Assembly (NCBI GenBank): GCA_000024525.1 | Contig: CP001769.1 | Span: 5,613,001-5,677,000, forward strand | Direction of reading: 5' to 3' | DNA from: Spirosoma linguale DSM 74 | Lineage (GTDB): Bacteria; Bacteroidota; Bacteroidia; Cytophagales; Spirosomataceae | DNA length: 64,000 nucleotides | Part shown: positions 33,738-42,901 of the stretch, piece by piece | Position numbering within the stretch: position 1 is the first letter of the stretch | Layout: the number at the start of each line of letters is the position of its first letter | Program-made: the position numbers and the translations under genes | Notes under the pieces: model-generated | Databases searched by the model: none | What the model was told of the DNA's origin: nothing | Seen by the model: only the letters and a program-made list of their open reading frames with translations

Positions 33738-36113
33738 ATGCTGCGAAACTACCTCAAAACGGCCCTTCGAAATTTATGGAAACACAAGCTGTTTTCATTC
33801 ATCAATGTCTTTGGGCTAGCGTCGGGCATGCTGGTGTGTTTGCTGGCCATGATCGACATCAAAGGCGCGTTCGATTATGATTCGTTTCATCCACACACCG
33901 ACCGGACATACCGCATTCTGACCGATGTGACCGACAAAGCGAACGATGAACGGGCGTTTGCCACTACCCCCCTGCCGCTGGCCGACGACCTCAGCCGAAA
34001 CTACCCGTTTGTGGAGGCCACCACGCGGGTTATCCGCCAGTATGGGGAAGCCACCGCGAATCGAAAGCAACTTCAGGTGATAGCCAGCGCCGTCGACCCC
34101 GGATTCTTTACCGTCTTCGGGTTCAGGCTGGCAGCGGGTCAGGCAGCCACCGCCCCCGGAACGGTCGTGCTCACCAGACAAACGGCCGAACGGTTTTTCG
34201 GGACAGCAAACCCGGTGGGAAAGGTGCTGGAACATACTGGATTAGGACCACTGACGATTACGGGCGTTTTTGCCAAACCCCCAACCAAAACCCACCTCAA
34301 CTTCGATATGGTGGTGTCGATGGCCACCCTATCCACCCCGGACTGGCAGCGCAAACGGGCCGACTGGACGCAGTATTCGCAGGGCTACACATACGTTCTG
34401 CTCAAGCCGAACACCCCAACCGAAACACTGGAAGCTTCCCTCCCGGCCCTGGCCAGCCGGGTTACGACCGGCATCCGGTTTGCTACTGAAAAAGGGTATA
34501 CCTTCCGTACGCAGGCCCTGGCCAGGATTTCGCCCTCGCGCGAGGACCTTATGTATGCTACGTACGAACCCACCGCCGGAAAGCTGGAAGCCGAACTGGG
34601 CGTTGGCTTACTGACGTTGCTGCTGGCAGCTTTCAATTACATCAACCTCACTCTGGCCCGGTCGCTGAGCCGCGCCCGCGAAGTGGGCATCCGGAAAGTG
34701 GCCGGGGCAATGCGCTGGCAGTTGATGGGGCAGTTCATGGCCGAATCCGTCATTTTGTCGGTGCTGGGCCTTGGGCTGGCGTATGGTATGCTACAACTGG
34801 TAAAACCCATGCCTTTTGTTCAGCAATGGCTCATTGGCGATAGTCAATGGGAAACGAACAGCACCCTTTGGACGGTGTTCGTAGTATTCAGCGTGGTAAC
34901 GGGCTTGCTGGCGGGCTTGTTACCGGCCCGCGTACTGTCGGGATTTCAACCGGCGCAGGTACTCCGCAGCCAGACCGGTCTGAAAGCGTTCAGGGGTGTA
35001 ACGTTACGTAAATCCCTGATTGTGGCGCAATTCTCCATTTCGTTACTCGCCATGATCGCGCTGCTGGCTATGGCCCGACAGCAGCAGTTTATGGCCACGG
35101 CCGACTACGGCTTTCAGCGGGAAGGGCTGTTGACCATTCCGCTGAATGGAATGCCACCGGCCCGCCTTTCGGCCCAGATCAGCCAATTGGCGGGTGTGGA
35201 CCGGGTAGCCGCAACCGTCGCGCTATTTGGTGATCACGGCGGAAACTGGCAAAAAGTGTATCGGCAGAAAGCCAAAAGCGATTCCTCGATAACCGATGTT
35301 TTTGCCGCCGATGCCAACCTGATTCCTACCGCCGGGCTAACCTTGGTGGCCGGACAGAACATGCCACAATCTGCATCCGATACGGCCTCCAACCAGGTTC
35401 TTATCAACGAGGAAGCCGTGAGGACCTTTAAACTGGGCGAACCCAAAGCGGCTGTCGGGCAAACGCTCTGGCTCAGCGACAGCACGGAGGTGCAGATTGC
35501 CGGTGTTGTGAAAGATTTCCAGTTTACGACGATGGTCTGGAAAATCCGTCCGTTGATACTCCGCTATCAACCCGGTGACTTCCGGTACCTGACAGTGAAA
35601 GTTGCGGGGGGAAATCCCGAATCCGTCAAAGCCGACATCGCCCGTATCTGGAAACGGCTCAACCCCTACGAACCCTTCGCCGGGCAGTGGTACGACGATT
35701 TCCTGTATAACCGGCACAGCCATACCGACGATCTGAGTTTTATGGGCTTGCTCCTTGGCCTGGCCATGTCGATTGCCTGCCTGGGCCTGTTGGGGATGGT
35801 GACCTACACCACCGCCCTAAGGACCAAAGAAGTGGGGGTTCGGAAAGTGATGGGTGCCAGCGTTGGGCAGGTGGTGTGGCTGCTGTCGTGGGATTTCCTG
35901 CGTCTGCTGCTCATTGCCGGTACCATTGCCATGCCATTGGGGTACCTGGCCAGCAGCTTCTTCCTGATGACATTCGCCTATCACATTACGGTAGGCGTCG
36001 GACTGCTGGGGCTGTGCTTCGGCACAATGCTCCTGCTGGGTGGCCTGACCATTAGCTGGCGAACATACCGGACAGCCCTGACCAACCCGGTGAATAGTCT
36101 TCGAAATGAATAA
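33738..36113 (+). CDS. FtsX/MacB-type ABC transporter permease, 791 aa
   Basis: The ATG at 33738, directly after the hairpin, gives MLRNYLKTALRNLWKHKLFS, the family start; the frame opens at a GTG at 33720 inside the hairpin. Duplicated permease with coupling loops SRAREVGIRKVAGA near residue 311 and RTKEVGVRKVMGAS at about 695. Its end ALTNPVNSLRNE departs from the NPVKSLRSE of the first nine permeases, so it belongs to a more diverged group. It has its own operator pair and -24/-12-like promoter. Substrate unknown. Confidence 0.93.
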   Translation: MLRNYLKTALRNLWKHKLFSFINVFGLASGMLVCLLAMIDIKGAFDYDSFHPHTDRTYRILTDVTDKANDERAFATTPLPLADDLSRNYPFVEATTRVIRQYGEATANRKQLQVIASAVDPGFFTVFGFRLAAGQAATAPGTVVLTRQTAERFFGTANPVGKVLEHTGLGPLTITGVFAKPPTKTHLNFDMVVSMATLSTPDWQRKRADWTQYSQGYTYVLLKPNTPTETLEASLPALASRVTTGIRFATEKGYTFRTQALARISPSREDLMYATYEPTAGKLEAELGVGLLTLLLAAFNYINLTLARSLSRAREVGIRKVAGAMRWQLMGQFMAESVILSVLGLGLAYGMLQLVKPMPFVQQWLIGDSQWETNSTLWTVFVVFSVVTGLLAGLLPARVLSGFQPAQVLRSQTGLKAFRGVTLRKSLIVAQFSISLLAMIALLAMARQQQFMATADYGFQREGLLTIPLNGMPPARLSAQISQLAGVDRVAATVALFGDHGGNWQKVYRQKAKSDSSITDVFAADANLIPTAGLTLVAGQNMPQSASDTASNQVLINEEAVRTFKLGEPKAAVGQTLWLSDSTEVQIAGVVKDFQFTTMVWKIRPLILRYQPGDFRYLTVKVAGGNPESVKADIARIWKRLNPYEPFAGQWYDDFLYNRHSHTDDLSFMGLLLGLAMSIACLGLLGMVTYTTALRTKEVGVRKVMGASVGQVVWLLSWDFLRLLLIAGTIAMPLGYLASSFFLMTFAYHITVGVGLLGLCFGTMLLLGGLTISWRTYRTALTNPVNSLRNE

Positions 36114-36143
36114 AATTAATAGCTATATCCTTTCCCTAAAACT

Positions 36144-36440
36144 ATGTCGTACATCGCTATACCCATCTCGTCGCTGCCCGGTAAGCAGGACATCGAAATC
36201 GACGTAACCATCAACGGGCAAAAGCAGGCCCTCCATTACCGCGTTGAACTTTTCTACTGGGGCGACTGCCGCGTGCCCAGCTTCGACCGGGTTGAGTGCA
36301 TCCGGCAACTGCTGGCCGAGTATGACCGCGACTGGACCCTTTATTACATCGGCTCCCCAACCGATGACTTTGTCCCCATCACCTTTGTCAAAAAAGAGGA
36401 TTTAGCCAAACAGCGAACCCTCCTGCGAGCCTCACTCTAG
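36144..36440 (+). CDS. Small hypothetical protein, 98 aa
   Basis: Short soluble protein without signal peptide or membrane segment. Visible features: MSYIAIPISSLPGKQDIEID, an aromatic core YRVELFYWGDC, then FDRVECIRQLLAEYDRDWTL and a basic tail KKEDLAKQRTLL. It lies between two permeases, 30 bases after one stop and 52 bases before the next start, so it is likely co-transcribed. I do not recognise a family. Confidence 0.6.
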   Translation: MSYIAIPISSLPGKQDIEIDVTINGQKQALHYRVELFYWGDCRVPSFDRVECIRQLLAEYDRDWTLYYIGSPTDDFVPITFVKKEDLAKQRTLLRASL

Positions 36441-36492
36441 GCCACTTTCCTAAGCCATCCTGTACTTCGCTACCCTTTTTATCAACCGGACC

Positions 36493-39003
36493 ATGATCGG
36501 AAGCTATATCAAAACATCGAGTCGCAACTTAATGCGTAACAAGCTGTTCTCGTCCATCAATATTGTTGGCCTTGCCATTAGTATGTCTGTTGGGCTATTG
36601 CTGATCGCGTTCATGCTCGATCTGTATTCGTACGACAGATTTCACCAGAATGGGGAGCGGATTTACCGCATCACCAGCATACAAACCTCCAATCAGGAAG
36701 AACGTCAGTCCGGTCAGTCAAATCCGGACCGAGCGCGGTCGGGAGCCAAGTTTGCCACCACTTCTTTAAAGATCGGAAAGCTAATCCGGCAGAAGGTGAC
36801 CGGCGTTGACCGGTACGCTGGTGCGGACGTGACTATTCTACACAACGACTTTTCGCAGGACGCGCAGGTTGGCTCTTCCGTTGTTCCCATCAAGGGTTTC
36901 TGGGCGGAGCCGTCTGTATTCAGAATTTTCACCTTTCCGATGCTGGAAGGCAATCCCGAAACAGCGCTGAAAGATCCGTACTCGATCGTTCTTACAGAGA
37001 CGGCAGCCAAAAAGCTGTTCGGCAATGAATCAGCACTCGGCAAGGCGATCAAATTCGATACGCTCTCGTATCAGGTGACCGGTGTCATGAAGGACGTTCC
37101 CTTCTTTTCGCATATTCATTTCGAAGCCCTGGTATCACTGTCGACGGCCGAGCAGCTCAACCGGAACAACTTCGAGAAATGGGCAAGTATGCCGTCGAAC
37201 TCCGTATACCTCCTACTGCCGGAAACTGCCAATATGGCCTCAATCCAGTCGCAGCTCGACGCCGTTGCCAGGGAGGAAAATCGCGCCGACGAAAACACGA
37301 AGACCCAGCTTGAGCTAATGCCTTTATATAGTGTCGTGGTCGGCGAAAGCCTCCGTCAAGCCGAAGGGGGGCCTGGCGTTGGGGGGCCACACATGCCACC
37401 AACGGTGCTTTGGATACTCGGCGGGCTTGCCCTCATTGTAATCCTGTCGGCGTGTTTTAACTACACCAACCTGTCGATGGCCCGCGCCATGCGCCGATTC
37501 AAGGAAGTAGGGCTTCGCAAAGCGATTGGTGCTGATAAACGTCAGGTATGGCAGCAGTTTCTGGTTGAAGCCGTCATGATATCCCTGGCGGCCCTTGTTC
37601 TATCCTACTTTATCTTTCTCCTGTTGCGACCACAGCTGATTAACCTGGCTCCGGAGTTGCAGCGCACAGTGAAGCTCGAACTTAGTCCGGCTATGGTCAT
37701 CGCCTTCGTCGTCTTCTCCATTACCGTAGGAGTTATTGCCGGTATCATGCCCGCTCTGTTCTTTTCGAAAGTCAGCGCGATCAATGCACTCAGGAACGTA
37801 TCCACCCGGAGCCTCGTCGGCGGAGTATCACCATCGTTCCTGTCAATAAACGTGTTCAAACACGCAACACTCCGGCAGGCGCTGGTGGTCATTCAATACA
37901 CGCTTACGCTAATTTTTATCACAACAACCGCCATTGGCTATGTGCAGTATAAGAACATCCTGAAATTCGACCTGGGATTCAATACCCAGAACATTCTGAA
38001 TATCAACATGCAGGGTAATAAACCCGATGCATTTCTGAAAGACCTTGGCGAGATGCCGGAGGTAACGGCGCTGTCGCGGTCGCTCATTATCACCAGCGTC
38101 GGCAATGCATGGGGCGGCTACATGAAATATACAGATTCGCGCGACTCGGCGCTGGTGCTGACGAACAACGTCGACGAAAACTACCTGGCGCTGCACGAAT
38201 ACAAACTTATTGCCGGGGGTAATTTTAAAACAAGGCCCACAACAGCCGAAGCCGTCAGCGAAGTGATCGTTAACCAGCAAGTTTTAAAACGATTTAACAT
38301 TGCTGACAACGACCCCCAAAAAGCGATTGGGCAGGAGATCACATTCAGCAATTTCAGCGGAACACGCCGGATGACCATTGTGGGGGTTATGAAAGACTTT
38401 CACTATGGCAAGGTTGACAATCTCGTCGGGCCGGTAGCTTTCATGAGCTGGACACCCGGCGACAGGGCCATTATCAATGCCAAAATACAAAGTACTGACC
38501 TGCTGGCAACCATGGCCAGGATTGAGTCGGCCTGGAAAAAGATCGACCGTGTTCATCCTTTTCAGGCCAAGTTCTATGACCAGGAAATCCAGGACGCTTA
38601 CAGTGAGTTTTCTGCGATTATCAAGATCATTGGCTTCCTTTCCTTCCTGGCCATTTCGATTGCTTCGATGGGTCTGTTCGGCATGGTGGCCTACACAACC
38701 GAAACCAGACTGAAAGAAATCAGCATCCGCAAGGTAATGGGAGCAAGCTCCGTCAACCTTATTTTCTTGTTGAGCCGTGGTTTTCTCCTGCTACTGTCGA
38801 TTTCGGCACTTATCGCACTCCCCATCAGCTATCTATTCTTCAAAAACGCTGTGCTCACCCACTTCCCGTATCACACCCCCGTTCAGATCGCCGAGCTATT
38901 CGTGGGCTTGCTGGTAGTATTGCTGATCGCCTTCATTATGATCGGCTCGCAGACGGTAAAGGCCGCAAAGGCGAATCCGGTAGACGTCCTGAAGAGTCAG
39001 TAA
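36493..39003 (+). CDS. FtsX/MacB-type ABC transporter permease, 836 aa, diverged
   Basis: Family-like start MIGSYIKTSSRNLMRNKLFS. Duplicated permease: helix 1 at about 20-45, first periplasmic domain, coupling loop RRFKEVGLRKAIGA near residue 334, a longer linker of about 25 residues before the middle helix (VSTRSLVGGVSPSFLSINVF), a second periplasmic domain, and a C-terminal FtsX domain with RLKEISIRKVMGAS near 739. The end AKANPVDVLKSQ differs from all other copies, and the sequence is the most diverged of the series. No operator pair upstream. Substrate and ATPase unknown. Confidence 0.92.
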   Translation: MIGSYIKTSSRNLMRNKLFSSINIVGLAISMSVGLLLIAFMLDLYSYDRFHQNGERIYRITSIQTSNQEERQSGQSNPDRARSGAKFATTSLKIGKLIRQKVTGVDRYAGADVTILHNDFSQDAQVGSSVVPIKGFWAEPSVFRIFTFPMLEGNPETALKDPYSIVLTETAAKKLFGNESALGKAIKFDTLSYQVTGVMKDVPFFSHIHFEALVSLSTAEQLNRNNFEKWASMPSNSVYLLLPETANMASIQSQLDAVAREENRADENTKTQLELMPLYSVVVGESLRQAEGGPGVGGPHMPPTVLWILGGLALIVILSACFNYTNLSMARAMRRFKEVGLRKAIGADKRQVWQQFLVEAVMISLAALVLSYFIFLLLRPQLINLAPELQRTVKLELSPAMVIAFVVFSITVGVIAGIMPALFFSKVSAINALRNVSTRSLVGGVSPSFLSINVFKHATLRQALVVIQYTLTLIFITTTAIGYVQYKNILKFDLGFNTQNILNINMQGNKPDAFLKDLGEMPEVTALSRSLIITSVGNAWGGYMKYTDSRDSALVLTNNVDENYLALHEYKLIAGGNFKTRPTTAEAVSEVIVNQQVLKRFNIADNDPQKAIGQEITFSNFSGTRRMTIVGVMKDFHYGKVDNLVGPVAFMSWTPGDRAIINAKIQSTDLLATMARIESAWKKIDRVHPFQAKFYDQEIQDAYSEFSAIIKIIGFLSFLAISIASMGLFGMVAYTTETRLKEISIRKVMGASSVNLIFLLSRGFLLLLSISALIALPISYLFFKNAVLTHFPYHTPVQIAELFVGLLVVLLIAFIMIGSQTVKAAKANPVDVLKSQ

Positions 39004-39090
39004 AGTCAGCTTACTGGCCGATCCGACGAAACAACGAGCGCAATGGCAAGTATCGTCTTGAGGTAAAACCGAGCAATTTTCAACCGAAAT

Positions 39091-39131
39091 AGCCTGATAA
39101 ATAAGCACTACCACTGTTTATTCATCAGGCT
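39091..39131. terminator. Hairpin downstream of permease
   Basis: AGCCTGATAAATAA pairs with TTATTCATCAGGCT with one mismatch and a 13-nt loop, followed by AT-rich DNA. Probable transcription end for the 33738-39003 group. Confidence 0.6.
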
Positions 39132-39194
39132 TAATTTATATTCTATATATATAAGAAAATTATATATATTTGGTTCTATAATTAATAACCTAAT

Positions 39195-39217
39195 TGGTAC
39201 GGGTGACCCCTGTACCA
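39195..39217. promoter_or_regulatory. Possible operator before the last permease of the series
   Basis: TGGTACGGGT and ACCCCTGTACCA form an imperfect inverted repeat centred on GA, in an AT-rich 260-bp gap. It differs from the TGTCC-type operators and its role is a guess. Confidence 0.3.
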
Positions 39218-39263
39218 GCACAGAAGACCACCTAAAACCAACGATCAATCAACCTTTAGCCCT

Positions 39264-41669
39264 ATGTTCCGCAACTACCTCACTATCTCGCTCAGAAATC
39301 TATGGCGTAACCGGAAAGTTACGCTGATCAGCACCGTCGGACTTTCCATCGGGCTGGCTTGCGGCCTTGTTATCTTTTTGCTGGTCAGCTACATGTTCAG
39401 CTTCGACCGCTACCATACCAAAGCTGACCGAACCTACTGGGTTGTTACAGACATTCGGCAGGAGAACGTTGTGCCAACGGATGCCACGCCCCGGCCGATG
39501 GGCGATGTGCTTCGGGAGGAGCTTCCATTTGTGGAAACGGCGGCCCGGCTCGAAAACAGCCCCAGTCGGGTCATGGCGGTACCCGATGGGAAAGGCGGAT
39601 TTTCGAAGAAATTTGACGAATCGCGTAGCCTTTGCTTCACCGAACCGCAGTTCTTCAGCGTGTTCGATTCGGACTGGTTAAGCGGCAATCCAGAAACCGC
39701 TCTGGCAGCCCCGAACACGGTTGTTCTGACGGAACGGTACGCTCAAAAATACTTTGGTTCAGCCAATCCAATGGGTAAGGTGCTGCGCTTCGATAACCAG
39801 ACCGACCTGACCGTTACAGGACTTATCAAAAACCTGCCGTCCAACACCAAGCTCCGGTACGACGCTTTCATTTCCTACGCAACCGTGCCTACTCTTTCGG
39901 GCGGAGGAGGCCAACAGGCCATGCAGGACTGGAGCCGGGTATTTACCGTATGTTTCGTCACCCTCCGCCAGGGCACGCCCGTAGAACGGCTGCTCGATGC
40001 CTTTCCGGTTATCCGGAAAAAGTACCTGACCACGCCCGAAGCGAAAAAACTGGACTTTCATGCCATTCCACTCCCGGACCTGGAGCATATGCCTCAATAC
40101 GGTGGCCGGTCGCCAGGGCTCATTTTGTACACCCTGATTATTGTCGGGCTGTTTCTGGTGCTGGCGGCCTGTATCAATTTCATCAACATTGCCACCGCTG
40201 GTGCCCTGAAACGCGCCAAAGAAGTGGGCGTTCGGAAAGCGGTGGGCAGTTCGCGAGGGCAACTCATCGGGCAATTTATGATTGAAACAACGCTGGTTAC
40301 GCTGGCGGCTGTTGCACTGGCGATGCTGCTGGCCCACCTCTGTTTGCCCATGCTGAACAGTGTCCTGTCTGTTATGCACACCGATATCTCCATTACAAAC
40401 CTGTTCCATCCCGACTCGCTGGTCTGGTTTGTCGCGTTGCTTGTTGGCGTTATTCTATTGGCTGGCTTGTATCCCTCGCTGGTGCTGGCCCGTTTTAATC
40501 CGGTAGCGGCCCTGCGCGGGCGACTCAGCACGCAACAGATTGGCGGGGTATTCGTTCGGCAGGGGCTGATCGTCACGCAATTTTTTATCACCCAGCTCTT
40601 TATCATTGGCGTGGGCGTCATGCTGGCGCAGGTACGGCACATGCAGCAGGCCGATCTGGGGTTTCAGAAAGAAGCGATTTTGACGGTGCCGGTGCCCGTT
40701 AGCAATGCCCTTAAGCAGGATGTTGTTCGTGCCCGGATGGCACAGATAGCGGGTGTCGAAGCCGTGTCATTAGGTGCCGACCCGCCCGCAACCTACCGGC
40801 GACTGCCCGTGCCGTTCACCTACGACACCCACACGCAGCCGGAAAAATTCCCCACGGTGGTTAAAGTTGGCGACAAAAACTTTGTGTCGCTGTACGGAAT
40901 CAGGCTGCTGGCCGGGCGCAACTTCCGAACCAACGATACGACGAACAACGAAGCCCTCGTGAACGAAACAATGGTAAGAGAATTGGGGCTGCGCTCGGCC
41001 CGCGATGTACTCGGCAAACGCGTTAACCTGTGGGGTGGCGACAAAACGATTGTGGGTGTCGTGCGCGATTTTCACCTGAGCGATTTACACCAGGGTATTC
41101 CGCCCGCCACCATTCTGAACTACTACCGCGAGAACCGAATGGCCTCACTAAAGCTCAATCCAACCGATATACCGACAACCCTGAAGGCAGTTGAAAGTAC
41201 CTGGAATGAGTTATTCCCGGAACAGGTATTCAAAGCCAATTTCGTCGACGATCTGCTGGCTAACTTTTACATCACCGAACACGTCCTGCTGGGGCTGGCC
41301 GAAGTGTTTTCGCTCATTGCCGTTCTGCTCAGTTGCCTGGGTTTATATGGTCTGGTAACGTTTATGGCCGAAGCGAAGACGAAAGAGATTGGTGTTCGGA
41401 AAGTGCTGGGGGCCACTCCTGCTCAACTTGTGTGGTTGTTTGGTCGCGAGTTCAGCCGACTCGTTCTGCTTGGCTTTGTACTGGCGGCTCCGCTGGGCTG
41501 GTTTCTGATGAACGGCTGGCTACAGGGGTATGCCTACCGCATTAATTTCAGCGGCTGGCTGCTGGCCGCAACCCTCGTTATAGCCAGCCTGATTACGGCC
41601 CTGACAGTTGGCTACGAATCGCTGAAAGCCGCCCGCATGAACCCGGCAAAAAGCCTTCGAAACGAGTGA
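39264..41669 (+). CDS. FtsX/MacB-type ABC transporter permease, 801 aa
   Basis: Start MFRNYLTISLRNLWRNRKVT. Duplicated permease: helix 1 at about 20-43, coupling loop KRAKEVGVRKAVGS near residue 316, a middle helix in VRQGLIVTQFFITQLFIIGV, a second periplasmic domain, and a C-terminal FtsX domain with KTKEIGVRKVLGAT near 705. Ends ARMNPAKSLRNE. It lies downstream of an AT-rich 260-bp gap with a hairpin, so it probably has its own promoter. It is the last of the twelve-permease series. Confidence 0.93.
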   Translation: MFRNYLTISLRNLWRNRKVTLISTVGLSIGLACGLVIFLLVSYMFSFDRYHTKADRTYWVVTDIRQENVVPTDATPRPMGDVLREELPFVETAARLENSPSRVMAVPDGKGGFSKKFDESRSLCFTEPQFFSVFDSDWLSGNPETALAAPNTVVLTERYAQKYFGSANPMGKVLRFDNQTDLTVTGLIKNLPSNTKLRYDAFISYATVPTLSGGGGQQAMQDWSRVFTVCFVTLRQGTPVERLLDAFPVIRKKYLTTPEAKKLDFHAIPLPDLEHMPQYGGRSPGLILYTLIIVGLFLVLAACINFINIATAGALKRAKEVGVRKAVGSSRGQLIGQFMIETTLVTLAAVALAMLLAHLCLPMLNSVLSVMHTDISITNLFHPDSLVWFVALLVGVILLAGLYPSLVLARFNPVAALRGRLSTQQIGGVFVRQGLIVTQFFITQLFIIGVGVMLAQVRHMQQADLGFQKEAILTVPVPVSNALKQDVVRARMAQIAGVEAVSLGADPPATYRRLPVPFTYDTHTQPEKFPTVVKVGDKNFVSLYGIRLLAGRNFRTNDTTNNEALVNETMVRELGLRSARDVLGKRVNLWGGDKTIVGVVRDFHLSDLHQGIPPATILNYYRENRMASLKLNPTDIPTTLKAVESTWNELFPEQVFKANFVDDLLANFYITEHVLLGLAEVFSLIAVLLSCLGLYGLVTFMAEAKTKEIGVRKVLGATPAQLVWLFGREFSRLVLLGFVLAAPLGWFLMNGWLQGYAYRINFSGWLLAATLVIASLITALTVGYESLKAARMNPAKSLRNE

Positions 41670-41749
41670 TTTACCGCACATCACTTTCCTCGCGATCAAG
41701 CGGAAATTGATGACTAAACTAGTCATGTTTACGGAAAGAGGAGGCAGGA

Positions 41750-42835
41750 ATGAAGACGATCAGACTACTCAACGGAATTGTGTTCTGGCTTGCAATAAGC
41801 CATACACTGGCCCAGCAGGGCCTGAAAGGAGATTATTACGTAGGGACGAATTTCGAGCGGAAAGTTTTCACCCGGATCGACCCGCAACTTAACTTCAACT
41901 GGCGGGGCCGCAGCCCTGGTCCGGGTTTGCCCGAGTCCTATTACTCCATCCGGTGGACGGGTAAACTACTGGCACCGGTTTCGGGTGAATACCGATTTTA
42001 CGCCAAAGTAGACGACGGCATTCGGGTTTGGGTGGGCAACAAAAAAGTGATGGATTCCTGGCAGCTCAACGATTCGGAAAGTTTTGGCGGCCAGGTGATC
42101 CTGGAAGCCGGGAAACTTTATGATTTACGAGTCGATTTCTTCAACGATATGCTGGAGGGCGAAATTCAGCTCTTCTGGCAACGGCCTGATGCCAAAAATA
42201 CACTCAACCCGTTTGCGGCCTCCGGCACGTTGATTACAGGAGAGCATTTTTTTCAGAAAGCTGTTCCCAATCGGGTCACCCTGATCAAAACACCCGAAAA
42301 ACCGGTGTCAACGCCCCCGGTCGTCGCATCGGTTCCGCCCAAAACTATTCCACCGAAGGACCCTAAAGTAGCAGTGCAAAAACCGATCATCAAACCATCA
42401 GCACCCCAAAAGGCTGTTGTTCTGCCCACAATCGCATTGGATACACCGCAGGTAGCGACAACCAGCCCGCCTGTTACCAAGCCTGATTTTAACGCAGGTA
42501 CGACCTTTGTGTTGCACCAGGTTCAGTTTGAGCAGAGCAGCTACATCTTAGTACCCGAATCGTCGGCCGAGCTGGAGAAATTGGTGCGGGCGATGAAGGA
42601 AAATCCACTGAGAAGCATCGACGTATCAGGCCACACGGACAACGTTGGTGACCCGCGTCTGAATCTGGCACTATCAGAAAACCGCGCCAAAGTGGTGGCA
42701 AGCTATCTGAAACGCCGGGGCATTGCCGACGACCGCATCACGACAATCGGCTACGGCGGTACCCGCCCCATCGGCAACAACAATACCGAAGGAGAACGGG
42801 CAAAAAACCGACGCGTCGAAATTACGATCCGGTAA
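41750..42835 (+). CDS. PA14-domain / OmpA-family envelope protein
   Basis: 361 residues. Signal peptide MKTIRLLNGIVFWLAISHTL-AQ. Residues about 22-150 resemble a PA14 carbohydrate-binding domain (GLKGDYYVGTNFERKVFTRI, YRFYAKVDDGIRVWVGNKKV). A Pro/Thr/Val-rich linker fills about 160-240. Residues about 250-361 are an OmpA C-terminal peptidoglycan-binding domain (SIDVSGHTDNVGD, LSENRAKVVASYLKRRGI, IGYGGTRPIGNN, AKNRRVEITIR). It should sit in the periplasm bound to peptidoglycan and present a sugar-binding domain. It starts 81 bases after the last permease and is separated from the next gene by 66 bases. Confidence 0.88.
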   Translation: MKTIRLLNGIVFWLAISHTLAQQGLKGDYYVGTNFERKVFTRIDPQLNFNWRGRSPGPGLPESYYSIRWTGKLLAPVSGEYRFYAKVDDGIRVWVGNKKVMDSWQLNDSESFGGQVILEAGKLYDLRVDFFNDMLEGEIQLFWQRPDAKNTLNPFAASGTLITGEHFFQKAVPNRVTLIKTPEKPVSTPPVVASVPPKTIPPKDPKVAVQKPIIKPSAPQKAVVLPTIALDTPQVATTSPPVTKPDFNAGTTFVLHQVQFEQSSYILVPESSAELEKLVRAMKENPLRSIDVSGHTDNVGDPRLNLALSENRAKVVASYLKRRGIADDRITTIGYGGTRPIGNNNTEGERAKNRRVEITIR

Positions 42836-42901
42836 TTTATTTGACCCCGTGCAACCTTTTCAGATAGACAAACATCTTTACGTTATAAATAGACTAACCA
42901 T

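Noticed and set aside
39131..39190. Possible replication origin or phage attachment site in AT-rich DNA
   Set aside because: There are no DnaA boxes, integrase gene or flanking direct repeats; it is most likely just a promoter region.
39759..40409. A 216-codon open frame on the - strand within a permease gene
   Set aside because: Antisense to a well-conserved permease domain; composition (many His, Gln, Arg) is typical of a shadow frame.
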